From Silicimonas sp. (GTDB lineage Bacteria > Pseudomonadota > Alphaproteobacteria > Rhodobacterales > Rhodobacteraceae), in NCBI GenBank assembly GCA_013002465.1, contig JABDJO010000025.1, forward strand, positions 1 through 55,672: a stretch of 55,672 bases of DNA, given 5' to 3'. The notes beneath the pieces were generated by a model, which did no database searches, had not been told where the DNA came from, and worked only from the letters and a program-made list of their open reading frames with translations. Position numbers and translations under genes: made by a program. Each line of letters begins with the position of its first letter. Positions within the stretch are counted from its first letter, which is position 1. Shown piece by piece: positions 28,315 through 36,850 of this stretch.

Positions 28315-28956
28315 TTACTCGGCGGCCACCGAGGAATTGTGGCTGTAGGTTTTCCAGTCCGGCTTGTAGTCGGCATCGGCCTGGTTGCCCCAGACCGTCC
28401 AGCCCTTGCGCACACCTCGCCCGAAAAGCTCAAGATACGGACCCCAGGAGCAGTCCTCGATGATGCGATATTGCTCGTCGGGCTTGCGTGAGTGTTCGCG
28501 TTTGCGGCTTTGGATCATGTTGACCTGTCGACGCCCCGGCGCCTCGGTCCGCACGTTCTTGCCACGGGTGCCGAACAGCAGGATTTCGGTCACGTTTCGA
28601 AAATAGAACCCCACACCGCGCCCGTCCGAACCGCCGTCCTTGCGGATTTTATGCCAGACAAGGTTGGATTTATACTCAAACCCCCAGGCGTTCAGTACCT
28701 GCAATCCCTCCGGCAAAAGCGCATTTGGCACCCAAAGATAGCAATGGGCCCGCTCTTCCAGATGAGAGGCAACGGGCAGGGCGCAAATGTCGTCAAGCTC
28801 CATCGTTGGATAGCGTGCCAGACGCTTGTGTTCCGGGGCAACCTTGCCGGTGCGATTCACAAATCGCCAAGGCGGATCGGCCAGAACGGTGCCGAACCGG
28901 TCGTTGGATAGAAAATCTTCCAGGTCTTGTGCTGCGCCTTGCCCCATATCCAACAT
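28315..28956 (-). CDS. MT-A70 family adenine-N6 DNA methyltransferase
   Basis: A 213-residue methyltransferase with the DPPW catalytic motif at residues 27-30, the CYLWVPNALLPEGL segment, and SNLVWHKIRKDGG followed by GFYFRNVTEILLFGTRG, all typical of MT-A70. It should transfer a methyl group from SAM to the N6 of adenine. No target-recognition domain is evident. By position it is the probable protecting partner of the BglII-like endonuclease. A solitary regulatory or RNA-directed role is an alternative. Start ATG 28956; M4 is a second option. Confidence 0.82.
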   Translation of the reverse strand: MLDMGQGAAQDLEDFLSNDRFGTVLADPPWRFVNRTGKVAPEHKRLARYPTMELDDICALPVASHLEERAHCYLWVPNALLPEGLQVLNAWGFEYKSNLVWHKIRKDGGSDGRGVGFYFRNVTEILLFGTRGKNVRTEAPGRRQVNMIQSRKREHSRKPDEQYRIIEDCSWGPYLELFGRGVRKGWTVWGNQADADYKPDWKTYSHNSSVAAE

Positions 28957-29024
28957 GATGGTCCGTCCGGTGGTGAAATGCCAGTAGAACAGTACGTGAA
29001 CAAAGGCCGGTCGGCAATCCCGAT

Positions 29025-29726
29025 CTAGACCGGTTGCAATTCGTCGATCCGGTTTTCGACCGCTTTGGCCAAATCGCCCACGGTGCCGGACGTTCCGGCC
29101 CGAAAAGCATCGGCAAGCTCGATCAGGTCACGATCACCCGCATCCTTGCCGAGACTGGCCAGAAAGGCCGAAACATAATCCAGCGTCTGGGCGTCGGGAC
29201 CAGTTTTCAGAAGATCGACCGCAAGGCAAAGATCGTCGCGCAATGCGATTGGGTCAGGGCTGACCGTATCCGGCGAGGGGCGCGCGATTTGGGGCGGGCT
29301 CAGACCGCCTGGAAGTAGGCCAATCACGGTGGTCTGAAAATGCGAGATCGATGCAATCGGCTTGGCAAGAAAGGCATCGGCCCCAGCCATCAGCGCCGCC
29401 TCTTGCAGGGTTTCGTCGCCCGATATGGCCAGGATCGCTTCGATCCGGGGTTCGCCGCGTGCCATCTGTTCGATCAATTGCAGGCCAGAACCATCGGGCA
29501 ATCCAAGGTCAATGACCGCGACACGCGGGCGATAGCTGCGTAGGTGCCGTTTCGCCGACGCCAGACTTTCTGCGCGCCGGATCCGAGCGCCGGAACGTTG
29601 GCAAATCAGCCGCAGCCCCTCGCAGGCGTGGCGGCTATCTTCGACGACAAGGACCAACGTGCCAAGAAGTGGGCGTTCCGCGGTCGGCGGCTGCAGCATG
29701 ATCAGATCTTCAAGCGATTCGGGCAT
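29025..29726 (-). CDS. response regulator with CheY-like receiver and orphan C-terminal domain
   Basis: A 233-residue protein. A receiver domain (about 22-145) has the acidic pair Glu29-Asp30, phospho-acceptor Asp73 (VIDLGLPDG), Ser102 and Lys122 (FLAKPI). The remaining roughly 90 residues hold no recognised DNA-binding or enzymatic domain. No kinase is next to it. A TTG at 29768 opens the frame 14 codons earlier, but the ATG at 29726 has GAGG eight bases before it and is preferred. Output is unknown; it may work by protein-protein contact. Confidence 0.78.
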   Translation of the reverse strand: MPESLEDLIMLQPPTAERPLLGTLVLVVEDSRHACEGLRLICQRSGARIRRAESLASAKRHLRSYRPRVAVIDLGLPDGSGLQLIEQMARGEPRIEAILAISGDETLQEAALMAGADAFLAKPIASISHFQTTVIGLLPGGLSPPQIARPSPDTVSPDPIALRDDLCLAVDLLKTGPDAQTLDYVSAFLASLGKDAGDRDLIELADAFRAGTSGTVGDLAKAVENRIDELQPV

Positions 29727-29873
29727 GTGGGCTGCCTCTGCTGGTGGGTCTGGGCGTATATTGGGCAAGGAATGGCTAACGCCTCGTTAATTGCCGTCCT
29801 GCGTCGGCCTGTCCCTTGAAGGCCTTCGCCAGCCATCCCATAACGACGCGTACACAACATCGGAGAGACGAGG

Positions 29874-30278
29874 ATGATCGGACGGCTCAATCACGTGGCC
29901 ATAGCGGTGCCGGATTTAGAGGCGGCGTCGGCTCAGTATCGCGACATGCTGGGGGCCGAGGTCGGTGCGCCTCAGGACGAGCCGGACCACGGTGTGACAG
30001 TGGTTTTCATTACCCTGCCGAACACCAAGATCGAGCTTTTGCATCCCTTAGGCGAAGGGTCACCGATTACCGGGTTCCTTGAAAAGAACCCGGCTGGGGG
30101 CATTCACCACATCTGTTACGAGGTTGAGGATATTAGGGCCGCCGCCGAAAGGCTTGCGTCCGCTGGGGCCCGTGTTCTGGGCAATGGAGAGCCCAAGATC
30201 GGCGCCCACGGTAAGCCGGTTCTGTTTCTTCATCCCAAGGATTTCACCGGCACTCTGGTCGAACTGGAAGAGATCTGA
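29874..30278 (+). CDS. mce: methylmalonyl-CoA epimerase
   Basis: A 134-residue VOC-fold enzyme that interconverts (2S)- and (2R)-methylmalonyl-CoA in propionyl-CoA and ethylmalonyl-CoA metabolism. Family marks are present: NHVAIAVPDLEAA with a metal His, GIHHICYEVED with a second His, and the C-terminal LVELEEI with the metal Glu. GGAG-like bases precede the ATG. The DUF1467 gene overlaps its stop, an arrangement familiar in alphaproteobacteria. Confidence 0.93.
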   Translation: MIGRLNHVAIAVPDLEAASAQYRDMLGAEVGAPQDEPDHGVTVVFITLPNTKIELLHPLGEGSPITGFLEKNPAGGIHHICYEVEDIRAAAERLASAGARVLGNGEPKIGAHGKPVLFLHPKDFTGTLVELEEI

Positions 30279-30562
30279 TGAGCGTCGTTTCGGCACTTGT
30301 TCTGTTTGCCGTGATTTGGTTCCTGGTGCTGTTCGTTGTTTTGCCGATCCGGTTGGAAACCCAGGGCGACGCAGGGGAACGCATCGAAGGGACCCATGCG
30401 GGGGCGCCGTCATCGTCGTTTTCGATGCGCCGGAAGCTGCGGCTGGCGACGTTTTGGGCGGTCCCGATTTGGGTTGCGATCGTGTCGGTGATCCTTTGGG
30501 GCGATATTTCGGTCCGGGATATCGACATGTTCAACCGGATGGGCACTGAAGAGGCCGGATAG
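30278..30562 (+). CDS. DUF1467 family small membrane protein
   Basis: A 94-residue protein with two membrane helices (about residues 3-23 and 56-74) and the conserved LVLFVVLPIRLETQGD segment after the first helix. Function is unknown. The ATG shares a base with the mce stop (TGATG), so expression is coupled to the epimerase; why a membrane peptide follows mce is unclear. Confidence 0.85.
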   Translation: MSVVSALVLFAVIWFLVLFVVLPIRLETQGDAGERIEGTHAGAPSSSFSMRRKLRLATFWAVPIWVAIVSVILWGDISVRDIDMFNRMGTEEAG

Positions 30563-30667
30563 GAGAGGCTTTGCCTTCAATGGCCCTTAGGCAAAACGCT
30601 TCAAAGTTTTCGGGGCAGAGGTATTCGCATTCAGTGAAGCGTGTGATTTTTGTTGAATGACAGGGGT

Positions 30668-31345
30668 TTAACGGGCTGTCTTGTGGTAGATATGGGTAAA
30701 GGTCGCAGCCCCGAATATCGGCACCACAAGGTTCAAAAGCGGGATTGTCAACGGTACAGCCATGGCAGCGCCCGCGATCCAGATCATAGGAAGGTTGCGG
30801 CGAAAGCCCCGGCTGGCCTCGCTGCGCGCAATTCGGCGCACGGCAACCATGCGAAAGTATTCACGTCCCAGGAGGTATCCGTTCAACCCATAAAAGACAA
30901 AAGGCGCAGCGGGGGTGACGTAAAGCACGAGTGCTGCGGCGTTGGCGGCAATCAGAATGGCAAGAAAGCCAAGCGATTCCCTAATGTTGTCGGTTAATCT
31001 CATGGTGTGGGGCGGCCCGAGGTTGGGGTAGTGGCGCGCTTCGACAGCGTCGGCGACTTCGTCAAGAAAGATACCCGTGAAGGCCGAGGCCACCGGCACC
31101 ATCAGGAAGATCGACAATACCATCATCAGCAGGACCGACCCCCATGATAGCAGAGTATCGACAAAAGTGACTTCGCCGATCCAGGGCAGGGTGAAGGTGT
31201 CGGGCACCATCCATGAGACGCCAAAGAAAACAAGCGCATAAAGGGCGGCGAGCAAAAGAAAGGTCAGGCCGATGCCCTTGATCAGGACGGCGCGAAAACG
31301 GGGATCGCTCATTTGTGCCAACGCGGCGAAAAAGGCGGAAAACAT
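30668..31345 (-). CDS. EI24/CysZ-like membrane protein
   Basis: A 225-residue protein of the EI24 domain family (CysZ-like), with about four hydrophobic segments and the marks FLDEVADAVEARHYP, FVFYGLNGYLLGREYFRMV and the C-terminal PLLNLVVPIFGAATFTHIY. CysZ relatives are sulfate transporters, but this branch is uncharacterised and no sulfur genes are nearby. The start at 31345 shares a base with the nitroreductase stop (TGATG), indicating coupled translation; a longer frame to 31444 lies inside that gene and is rejected. Confidence 0.8.
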   Translation of the reverse strand: MFSAFFAALAQMSDPRFRAVLIKGIGLTFLLLAALYALVFFGVSWMVPDTFTLPWIGEVTFVDTLLSWGSVLLMMVLSIFLMVPVASAFTGIFLDEVADAVEARHYPNLGPPHTMRLTDNIRESLGFLAILIAANAAALVLYVTPAAPFVFYGLNGYLLGREYFRMVAVRRIARSEASRGFRRNLPMIWIAGAAMAVPLTIPLLNLVVPIFGAATFTHIYHKTAR

Positions 31346-31935
31346 CAGGCCTCGATCCACTCGGTGATGGCGTCGATATTGGGGCGCGGGCGCTCGGGCG
31401 GTGCAATGGTCTCGGTGCCGATGTGGATCACTCCTGCGATCCATTCATGGGGCATGAGGCCGAGATTGCGCTCACGCCAGTCGCGGTCATGGCTGGCCCA
31501 GCCCGTAAGCCAGTTCGCCCCCCAACCCGCCGCGAGACAGGCGTTCAGAAGTTGCAGACAGGCCGCGCCCGCAGAGAGGGTCTGTTCGATTTCAGGCACC
31601 TTGTCCGAAGGTTTCGGGCTTGCCACGACGACCACTGCCAATTCGGATTGGGAGTATTCAAGCACGGCTTTTTCGACCTTTCCTATGTCGATGCCAAGAT
31701 CCGCGCCTTTGGCGGGCAGGGTTTCCGATAATCTTTGCAAGGCGTCCTTTTCCAGTACAAGGAACCGCCAGGGTTCAAGTTTGCCGTGGTCCGGGCAGCG
31801 TCCGGCGATGGTCAGGAGGCCGCGCAAGGTGTCACGATCCGGAACGGGTCCGCTTAGGGTTTTGGCCGGGCGAGACCGACGGGTTTCCAGAAACTGAAGC
31901 GCGTCGGGATTGGGGCTGGGCATCGCATTCTCCAC
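31345..31935 (-). CDS. nitroreductase family protein
   Basis: A 196-residue flavoenzyme fold: TRRSRPAKTLSGPVPDRDTL at the start, GRCPDHGKLEPWRFLV (FMN phosphate site), ACLQLLNACLAAGWGANWL, and a C-terminal HIGTETIAPPERPRPN. Such FMN proteins reduce nitro groups, quinones or flavins with NAD(P)H; the physiological substrate is unknown. It precedes and overlaps the EI24 gene. Confidence 0.88.
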   Translation of the reverse strand: MENAMPSPNPDALQFLETRRSRPAKTLSGPVPDRDTLRGLLTIAGRCPDHGKLEPWRFLVLEKDALQRLSETLPAKGADLGIDIGKVEKAVLEYSQSELAVVVVASPKPSDKVPEIEQTLSAGAACLQLLNACLAAGWGANWLTGWASHDRDWRERNLGLMPHEWIAGVIHIGTETIAPPERPRPNIDAITEWIEA

Positions 31936-31992
31936 TGTTGTCGTTCACCTAGGCTTTGCGGACGGCGTTGTGAAGACCTGCCGCCCGAGGAC

Positions 31993-32646
31993 TTAAGAGG
32001 CCCAGGCAAGAGGCGCAGGCAGCGCAACATCGGACAGATCCACCCGAAGAACCCTGCGGGAACCCGGCGAAGTCGTAGTCCGCGACCGGTGAATCGTCAG
32101 CATGGACAGGGCAACGATGTCGCCGGCCTGAGCCTCCAGAACTTCGGTTTTGCATTGATCGACGACGCGAAGAGCGTTTTCGGTGGGGACCAGGCCGGCG
32201 TGATGGCTTCCGGTGGCAATCTCCATGGCGCCGTTTTCGGCGGTGTTGGCATCAATGTGGATGCGGGTGAAGACCATGCGTTTCAGGACCTCCAAGGGTG
32301 GTTCGGCGTGCCAGACCCCGGCTTTGCGGGTCCAATTGGAGTATCCTGGAACCGCGTGTTTTTCGGCCAACGCGATGACCCGGTCCTGATGCCAAGGCAA
32401 GCTCCAGTTATTTGTGCCGGTTTTGTCAAACGCCACGGCGCGAACCGGGCGGTGATCGGGCCAGATGGCATTTAGCCTTGCAAGCCATTGACTGCCCTCG
32501 AATAAATCCTCGGTAGCGATGCGTCGTCCCGGACGCTTTTGTGCGTCGAACACGTCGGCGAGCATGCTCAGTTCGTTCTTGGGCACCGCGGCGCGCAGCC
32601 AGATGCGGCCGTTCTGCTCGAATTCCTCGTGGGGCGATCTGCTCAC
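31993..32646 (-). CDS. phytanoyl-CoA dioxygenase (PhyH) family protein
   Basis: A 217-residue Fe(II)/2-oxoglutarate-type oxygenase with the metal motif HxD at His86 and Asp88 (PWHQDRVIAL) and a distal histidine at 148/149 in GSHHAGLVP. An arginine in SRRVLRVDLS probably binds 2-oxoglutarate. The substrate is unknown. Its start overlaps the stop of the deacetylase-like gene by four bases, so the two probably act in one pathway, for instance on a polyamine, quaternary amine or acylated small molecule. Confidence 0.82.
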   Translation of the reverse strand: MSRSPHEEFEQNGRIWLRAAVPKNELSMLADVFDAQKRPGRRIATEDLFEGSQWLARLNAIWPDHRPVRAVAFDKTGTNNWSLPWHQDRVIALAEKHAVPGYSNWTRKAGVWHAEPPLEVLKRMVFTRIHIDANTAENGAMEIATGSHHAGLVPTENALRVVDQCKTEVLEAQAGDIVALSMLTIHRSRTTTSPGSRRVLRVDLSDVALPAPLAWAS

Positions 32647-33740
32647 ATAAGGGCCTCGGCCATGTCGTCGATCACCTTGTCGAGATAGGCGTCGAACCGT
32701 GCATCTGGCTGGCGCTTTTCCAGGGTTTCCGCAAAGAGATCGGGGGCGTCAATGGCGCTTCCCGACATCTGGGCCAGAACCGCGTGACCACAAAACGGCA
32801 CGTAGGTTTCCGAGTACCCGCCCTCGTGGGCCATGGCGAGCCGACCGCCGCAGATGTCGTCGGCCAGGTTCATCACATCGCGGGTCATGTCGCGGAATGT
32901 CTGTACGCTGGCCAGCATTCGTCCAAGCGGGTCGAAGGCTGCGGCGTCGAACCCGCAGGCAATCACGACGAGGTCGGGTTGAAAGGCGCGGATCGCGGGG
33001 ATTGCAAGGCGGTTCAGCGCTGCAAGGTATCCCTTGTGGCCGGTGCCGGGGGGAAGGGGGAGGTTGAGGTTGGCACCTTCCCCGTCGTCCTGGCCGCGGT
33101 CTGAAAAAGCTCCGGTATCAACGGGATAGTTCCTGTCCTGGTGGATCGAAACGGTCAGCACATCGGCGCGGTCGTAAAAGATCGCTTCGGTGCCATTGCC
33201 GTGATGAACGTCCCAATCCAGAACAGCGACCTTTTCGACCCTACCTTCGGCAAGTGCTGCTTCGACCGCGATGGCCACGTTCGCCAGCAGGCAAAACCCG
33301 TTCTGCCAGTCGGGCAGGCAGTGGTGGCCCGGCGGGCGCGACAGGGCATAGGCGTTGCGGTGGGTGCCGTCGAGAACCGAGAAGACCGCGGACTTGACCA
33401 GCCCGGCCGAGAGCGCGGCGATCTCGTATCCGCCTTGGCCATAGGGTGCGCGCATACCGGTTTCTCCGCCGCCCGCATTCGAACGGGCGCGAAAATCGTC
33501 GAGAAACGCGGCGGGGTGGATACGTCTGAGATCGACTTCGCTTGCTGGTGGCGCGCTTGATGCGGCAAGTTCGTACAACAGCCCGGTGACGTCCATCAGG
33601 TTCTTGAACCGTCGTTTGGTTTCGGGGTTTTCAGGCAGCCCGCCGCCTGGCTGGATCAGCCCGCCCGCGGGCATCATGAATGAGTAATTGCCGCCTGAAT
33701 GCCAGAAGCATTGCTCGTCCCAGAAGAATCCTGTTGTCAT
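32643..33740 (-). CDS. histone deacetylase/acetylpolyamine amidohydrolase family protein
   Basis: A 365-residue zinc hydrolase of the arginase-deacetylase superfamily. The active-site pair is His139-His140 (RPPGHHCLPD). Zinc ligands are Asp177 and His179 (LDWDVHHGNGTE) and Asp270 (CGFDAAAFDPLG). Bacterial members remove acetyl groups from polyamines or other amides; the substrate here is unknown. It is the first gene of a two-gene operon with the PhyH oxygenase. Confidence 0.88.
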   Translation of the reverse strand: MTTGFFWDEQCFWHSGGNYSFMMPAGGLIQPGGGLPENPETKRRFKNLMDVTGLLYELAASSAPPASEVDLRRIHPAAFLDDFRARSNAGGGETGMRAPYGQGGYEIAALSAGLVKSAVFSVLDGTHRNAYALSRPPGHHCLPDWQNGFCLLANVAIAVEAALAEGRVEKVAVLDWDVHHGNGTEAIFYDRADVLTVSIHQDRNYPVDTGAFSDRGQDDGEGANLNLPLPPGTGHKGYLAALNRLAIPAIRAFQPDLVVIACGFDAAAFDPLGRMLASVQTFRDMTRDVMNLADDICGGRLAMAHEGGYSETYVPFCGHAVLAQMSGSAIDAPDLFAETLEKRQPDARFDAYLDKVIDDMAEALM

Positions 33741-33801
33741 GGCTGGACGTTAGGTCGGGAGGCCCCCGGGGTTCAAGCGGCAGGTTGAGCAAATTCATAC
33801 G

Positions 33802-34287
33802 CTAGACATAACGCCCGCCCTGTTCTGCCATATCCGCATCAGACGTGCTTTCCAGGTATTCTCGGAAGGATTTCGAGAACCCAAGGCGGCGCTCGCTCCA
33901 CCAGCGTTGTGTCCCCGGGCGGTGAAAGAACCATAATAGGTTGTCCCTGTGCCCGTCCCAGAATTCGTTGTCGATCATGCCCGACCGGTATTGAAAATAG
34001 GCGTTCTCGTATTTTCGGAACAAGCTGATGCCGAGATAGGCGAACTGCAGATACTCGTCATCGTCCAGGCTCTCGGGATCAGCCATGCCCTCGGCGTAGA
34101 GCTTTGATTTTTCTTTGCTTTCAGCAACAATCGCGGCCATGTCGCCCAGGGCAGCAACGGCTGTCTGGTAGGTTTGGGAATAGGTTGCCCGCGTGCTGGC
34201 CCGAACCTGGATCGCCAGATATACGACCGTCAGAGATACGGCGACGGACCCGACGATGCTGGACATGATCTGGATCACTTCAATCAT
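33802..34287 (-). CDS. hypothetical protein with N-terminal membrane helix
   Basis: A 161-residue protein with one hydrophobic helix (about residues 8-27) followed by a helical, charged domain rich in Tyr, Phe and Trp (the FAYLGISLFRKYENAYFQY region). The motif RPGTQRWWSERR stands near the end. I recall many uncharacterised marine bacterial proteins of this shape but can name no function. AAAGGTGG precedes the ATG. It is divergent from the TetR gene across an 84-base gap containing an operator-like palindrome, so it may be a target of that regulator. Confidence 0.7.
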   Translation of the reverse strand: MIEVIQIMSSIVGSVAVSLTVVYLAIQVRASTRATYSQTYQTAVAALGDMAAIVAESKEKSKLYAEGMADPESLDDDEYLQFAYLGISLFRKYENAYFQYRSGMIDNEFWDGHRDNLLWFFHRPGTQRWWSERRLGFSKSFREYLESTSDADMAEQGGRYV

Positions 34288-34347
34288 GGGCCACCTTTCA
34301 ATGCCGGTTTGTGCGATGATTTTAGATCAAGGCGCGCTGTTCGTCGT

Positions 34348-34359
34348 CTCACTGGTGAG
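34348..34359. promoter_or_regulatory. operator-like inverted repeat before tetR-type gene
   Basis: CTCAC and GTGAG are perfect five-base arms around a two-base centre, directly beside a TATACT box (34360-34365) and 13 bases before the regulator's ATG. This is where TetR-family proteins commonly bind to repress themselves and a divergent gene. Confidence 0.5.
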
Positions 34360-34371
34360 TATACTTTAGCC

Positions 34372-34953
34372 ATGACCATCCAAAGGGCCGACACCAAACA
34401 GAAAATCCTGCGCGCGGCCTATGAGCTTTTCTATAGGCAGGGCATTTCACGTGTCAGCGTTGACGCCATTGCGGCGCGCGCGGGTGTGACAAAGCGAACG
34501 GTCTATTACCATTTTGCCAGCAAGGACGAAATTGCAGGCGGTGTGCTGGACGTTCAGCATCTTTTGCTGATGCAGCAGTTCGAAGGCTGGGTCGGTGGTG
34601 TGTCTGGAGGGGTGACCGAGATCCTTAGTGCCCTGTTCGACAAGCTGGAAGCCTGGTCCGAGCGACCAGATTGGCTGGGGTCGGGGTTTTCCCGCATTGC
34701 GGCCGAGCTTGCCGATATGCCGGGTCATCCCGCGCGACAGGCGGCCAAACGGCACAAGGGGGCGGTCGAGGCCTGGCTGGCGGAGAGGTTGGGGGACGCC
34801 GGGGCCATGGCCCCCGAACAACTGGCAAGACAGGTGATGGTACTGATAGAAGGTGCTATGGGCCTTGCTTTGATCCACAACGACCGGGGTTACATCACGG
34901 CCGCAGGACACGCGGCCCGAAGCGTGGCCCAGGTCAACACACCGACAGGATGA
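34372..34953 (+). CDS. TetR/AcrR family transcriptional regulator
   Basis: A 193-residue regulator. The N-terminal helix-turn-helix spans about residues 8-52 (KQKILRAAYELFYRQG, then VSVDAIAARAGVTKRTVYYHFASKDEI). The C-terminal ligand domain is variable, so the inducer is unknown. Start 34372 gives the standard N terminus; the open frame continues upstream without homology. The palindrome and TATACT box leave almost no leader, so the message from that box would be nearly leaderless. The gene is divergent from the hypothetical protein at 33802 and convergent with mazG. Confidence 0.9.
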   Translation: MTIQRADTKQKILRAAYELFYRQGISRVSVDAIAARAGVTKRTVYYHFASKDEIAGGVLDVQHLLLMQQFEGWVGGVSGGVTEILSALFDKLEAWSERPDWLGSGFSRIAAELADMPGHPARQAAKRHKGAVEAWLAERLGDAGAMAPEQLARQVMVLIEGAMGLALIHNDRGYITAAGHAARSVAQVNTPTG

Positions 34954-34963
34954 GTGCACGCGA

Positions 34964-35779
34964 TCAGTCGCTTCTTTCCTCGATCTTCACGGCATTCCAA
35001 AGGGCGTCCATTTCTTCCAGTGACGATAGGGTCGGTGATTTCCCGTTGGCGGCCAGCCGATCCTCGATGGCGGCGAACCGGCGTTCGACCTTGGCGTTGG
35101 TGCGTCTCAGGGCCGCTTCGGGGTCGATGTCCCAGTGCCGCGCGAGGTTGACGAGAGCGAACAACAGATCGCCAAACTCGGCTTCGGTGGCGTCTTGTGA
35201 CGTTTCTCGGGCTTCTTTCAACTCGTCGATCTCCTCAGCAATCTTGTCGAGTACAGGCCCCGTTGCCCCCCAATCAAAGCCCACCCGCGCCAGTCGTTTC
35301 TGAAGCTTCAAAGCCCGCAATAGCGCCGGAAGACCAAGAGCGACACCGTCCAGGGTGCGGGTTTCGCCCGACTTTTCCCGTTCAGCGGCCTTGGCTTTTT
35401 CCCAGTCGAGGGTTTGTTGTTCGGCAGACTTGTCGCGGTTGTCCGATCCAAAGACATGGGGGTGGCGGTCAATCATTTTCGCGGTGATCCGGCGCGCAAT
35501 CGTTTCGGTGTCAAAATGGCCCGCTTCGGCGCCGATCTGGCCGTGATAGATCACTTGCAGCAGCAGATCGCCCAATTCGCCCTCAAGTTCGTCCCAGGCT
35601 TGGCGTTCGATGGCATCGGCGACCTCGAAGGCTTCTTCGATGGTATAGGGCGCGATGGTCGAAAAACTTTGTTCGATGTCCCAGGGACAACCTGTTTCGG
35701 GGTCGCGCAGACGGCGCATGACCTCGATCAGGCGGGGGAACCCATTGGGCACATCATGGATCGGGTCTGGGCGGGCCAT
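34964..35779 (-). CDS. mazG: nucleoside triphosphate pyrophosphohydrolase MazG
   Basis: A 271-residue protein with two tandem MazG domains. The first has the metal motif in TIEEAFEVADAIE (about residue 47), and the second has IAEEIDELKEARE (about 174). It hydrolyses NTPs or dNTPs to monophosphates and pyrophosphate, a housecleaning role. The length equals that of E. coli MazG (263) closely. No MazEF toxin-antitoxin genes are adjacent. Confidence 0.94.
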   Translation of the reverse strand: MARPDPIHDVPNGFPRLIEVMRRLRDPETGCPWDIEQSFSTIAPYTIEEAFEVADAIERQAWDELEGELGDLLLQVIYHGQIGAEAGHFDTETIARRITAKMIDRHPHVFGSDNRDKSAEQQTLDWEKAKAAEREKSGETRTLDGVALGLPALLRALKLQKRLARVGFDWGATGPVLDKIAEEIDELKEARETSQDATEAEFGDLLFALVNLARHWDIDPEAALRRTNAKVERRFAAIEDRLAANGKSPTLSSLEEMDALWNAVKIEERSD

Positions 35780-35853
35780 GTTTTTCCCCTTTTGCCGGTC
35801 TATCTCAGGTAATAGATTTCACACCAAACAGATGGAAGTCCACCGGAGGTTAG

Positions 35854-36822
35854 ATGGCACTGGAAGATGCAGGCGACGAGGTAGACCGGGCAATCGGGTC
35901 CGAAGCTCGGGGGTTGGCCTACGAAAACCCATTTGCTGGGGTGCCGTCATTTCTAAGGCGCCGGTTGACCAAGGATTTGCAGGGTGTCGATCTTGCGATC
36001 AGCGGCATTCCGTTTGATCAGGCGGTCACAAATCGTCCCGGCGCACGGTTCGGGCCGCGGGCGATCCGCGAAGCGTCGACGCTAATGGCGGGTGATTTGC
36101 CCTATGGCTGGGGCTATAGCCCATTGGAGGTCCTCTCGATTGCGGATGCCGGGGATATGGCGTTCGATTATGCACGCGCGGGCGAGGTGCCTGCGCGGAT
36201 CGAAGCCCATGTGAGCGCGTTGATCGGGGCGGCGAAGGGCTGCATCCTGTTGGGTGGCGATCATTCGATGACGCTGGCCAGCCTGCGCGCCCATGCGGCG
36301 AAATACGGTGCCTTGTCGCTGGTGCAGGTCGATGCCCATCCCGACACATGGACGGACGATGCACCTGATCGCGTCGATCATGGCAACATCATCTACAAGG
36401 CCATTCGCGAGGGGCTGATTGACCCCAAACAATCTGTTCAAATCGGCACAAGGGTTGAAGTGGAAGGCGAGTTTGACAGCGGCCTGACCCGGATCGACGC
36501 GCGTGCGATCCATGAAACCGGCGCCGAGGCCACGGCCGAGCGGGCCCTGGCGGTCACCGGTGATGCGCCGGTCTACCTTAGCTTTGACATCGATGCCCTG
36601 GATCCGGCCTTTGCGCCCGGGACCGGCACACCGGTCTGGGGTGGGCTCAGCACAGCGCAGGTTTCCGTGCTTTTGCGTTCGATGGCCGGGGTAAACCTTG
36701 TCGGGGCCGATGTGGTCGAGGTGTCTCCGCCGTTTGATCACGCTGGTATCACCGCACTTGCCGGTGCCGCCATTGCCTATGATCTGATTGCACTTTGGGG
36801 GTGGGGGCGACAGAACGAATGA
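35854..36822 (+). CDS. speB: agmatinase
   Basis: A 322-residue ureohydrolase expected to split agmatine into putrescine and urea. Manganese ligands are in GGDHSMTLA, VQVDAHPDTW and SFDIDALDP, all intact, and the ending WGGLSTAQV belongs to the agmatinase branch. Guanidinobutyrase or a related activity cannot be excluded from sequence alone. GGAGG lies before the ATG. A DUF1499 gene follows 28 bases downstream, probably in the same transcript. Confidence 0.88.
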   Translation: MALEDAGDEVDRAIGSEARGLAYENPFAGVPSFLRRRLTKDLQGVDLAISGIPFDQAVTNRPGARFGPRAIREASTLMAGDLPYGWGYSPLEVLSIADAGDMAFDYARAGEVPARIEAHVSALIGAAKGCILLGGDHSMTLASLRAHAAKYGALSLVQVDAHPDTWTDDAPDRVDHGNIIYKAIREGLIDPKQSVQIGTRVEVEGEFDSGLTRIDARAIHETGAEATAERALAVTGDAPVYLSFDIDALDPAFAPGTGTPVWGGLSTAQVSVLLRSMAGVNLVGADVVEVSPPFDHAGITALAGAAIAYDLIALWGWGRQNE

Positions 36823-36850
36823 TATTCAATCCAGTCTACAGGCCATTTTC

